Part shown: positions 35,598-35,671 of the stretch, in pieces
Layout: each line of letters opens with the position of its first letter
How positions within the stretch are numbered: the first letter of the stretch is position 1
Assembly: GCA_013288745.1 (NCBI GenBank)
Contig: JABDBG010000020.1
Coordinates: 1 to 35,671, forward strand
Direction: 5' to 3'
DNA: 35,671 bases
Origin: Bacteroidota bacterium
GTDB lineage: Bacteria; Bacteroidota; Bacteroidia; Chitinophagales; Chitinophagaceae
Notes under the pieces: generated by a model
The model's database searches: none
What the model was told of the DNA's origin: nothing
The model's input: only the letters and a program-made list of their open reading frames with translations
Program-made: the position numbers and the translations under genes

Positions 35598-35609
35598 AAT
35601 CCGTACCCT

Positions 35610-35666
35610 ATGAAAACTTTTGTGAAATTAATACTTCTTTTCATAGTTCATTATTTTAATCAATGA
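35610..35666 (+). CDS. Possible 18-residue leader-like ORF at the right edge
   Basis: A short frame ATG AAA ACT ... TGA encodes 18 residues, beginning MKTFVKLILLFIV, which looks like the start of a signal peptide or a small membrane peptide. It lies 13 bases after the GC-rich hairpin. It may be a leader peptide of a gene beyond the window, a small membrane protein, or chance. There is no ribosome-binding site, but few genes here have one. Confidence 0.25.
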   Translation: MKTFVKLILLFIVHYFNQ

Positions 35667-35671
35667 TATTA

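Overview
The window looks like a chromosomal piece of a Bacteroidota bacterium, most likely Chitinophagaceae or a near relative. The reasons are AT-rich coding sequence, TAnnTTTG-type -7 promoter boxes, almost no Shine-Dalgarno sequences, an exosortase beside a Wzy-like polymerase inside a polysaccharide locus, and the families of the housekeeping genes. The family-level placement is an inference; no rRNA or tRNA is present to test it.

Bases 1-22530 hold one long co-directional (+) surface-polysaccharide locus of 23 genes, and the first gene is cut by the left edge. It encodes three GT2 glycosyltransferases, about six GT-B/GT4-like or CgeB-like glycosyltransferases and one GT11-like (fucosyltransferase family) enzyme. 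Tailoring enzymes are two membrane O-acyltransferases (acyltransferase 3 family), three left-handed beta-helix acetyltransferases (two WcaF/maltose-acetyltransferase-like, one WlbB-like), two methyltransferases (one FkbM) and a CE4-type deacetylase. A three-gene set of Gfo/Idh/MocA dehydrogenase, acetyltransferase and DegT aminotransferase matches the WlbA-WlbB-WlbC (WbpB-D-E) route to a UDP-2,3-diacetamido uronic acid. A Wzy-like polymerase is followed by an exosortase-family protein with intact Cys/Arg/His, and the locus ends with a YwqE/CpsB-type PHP phosphatase. Genes are tightly packed, and several overlap by exactly 8 bases. No flippase, initiating sugar transferase, Wza/Wzc or sorted substrate is visible, so the locus continues to the left or relies on genes elsewhere.

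From about 22.6 kb the content becomes housekeeping: pfkA, a 12-bp-stem terminator, pyk, a small NTF2-like protein, a secreted prolyl oligopeptidase, argS (-), a YbiT-like ABC-F ATPase, a GtrA-like membrane protein, ald (-) and an exported M13 metallopeptidase (-). pfkA and pyk together cover two regulated steps of glycolysis. The two exported peptidases suggest periplasmic or extracellular peptide use.

The most unusual signal is a set of short degenerate tandem repeats with a strict 7-base period and about 4-5 units each. They occur at 25314-25341, 29805-29832, 29861-29895 and 33276-33310, with an inverted partial set at 33439-33452. One more lies inside the argS reading frame at 28283-28317. 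Unit sequences differ between arrays but the period does not, and I saw none in the polysaccharide locus. Other structures of note are a 42-bp perfect palindrome nested in a second inverted repeat between the GtrA-like gene and ald, and a hairpin plus an 18-codon ORF at the right edge.
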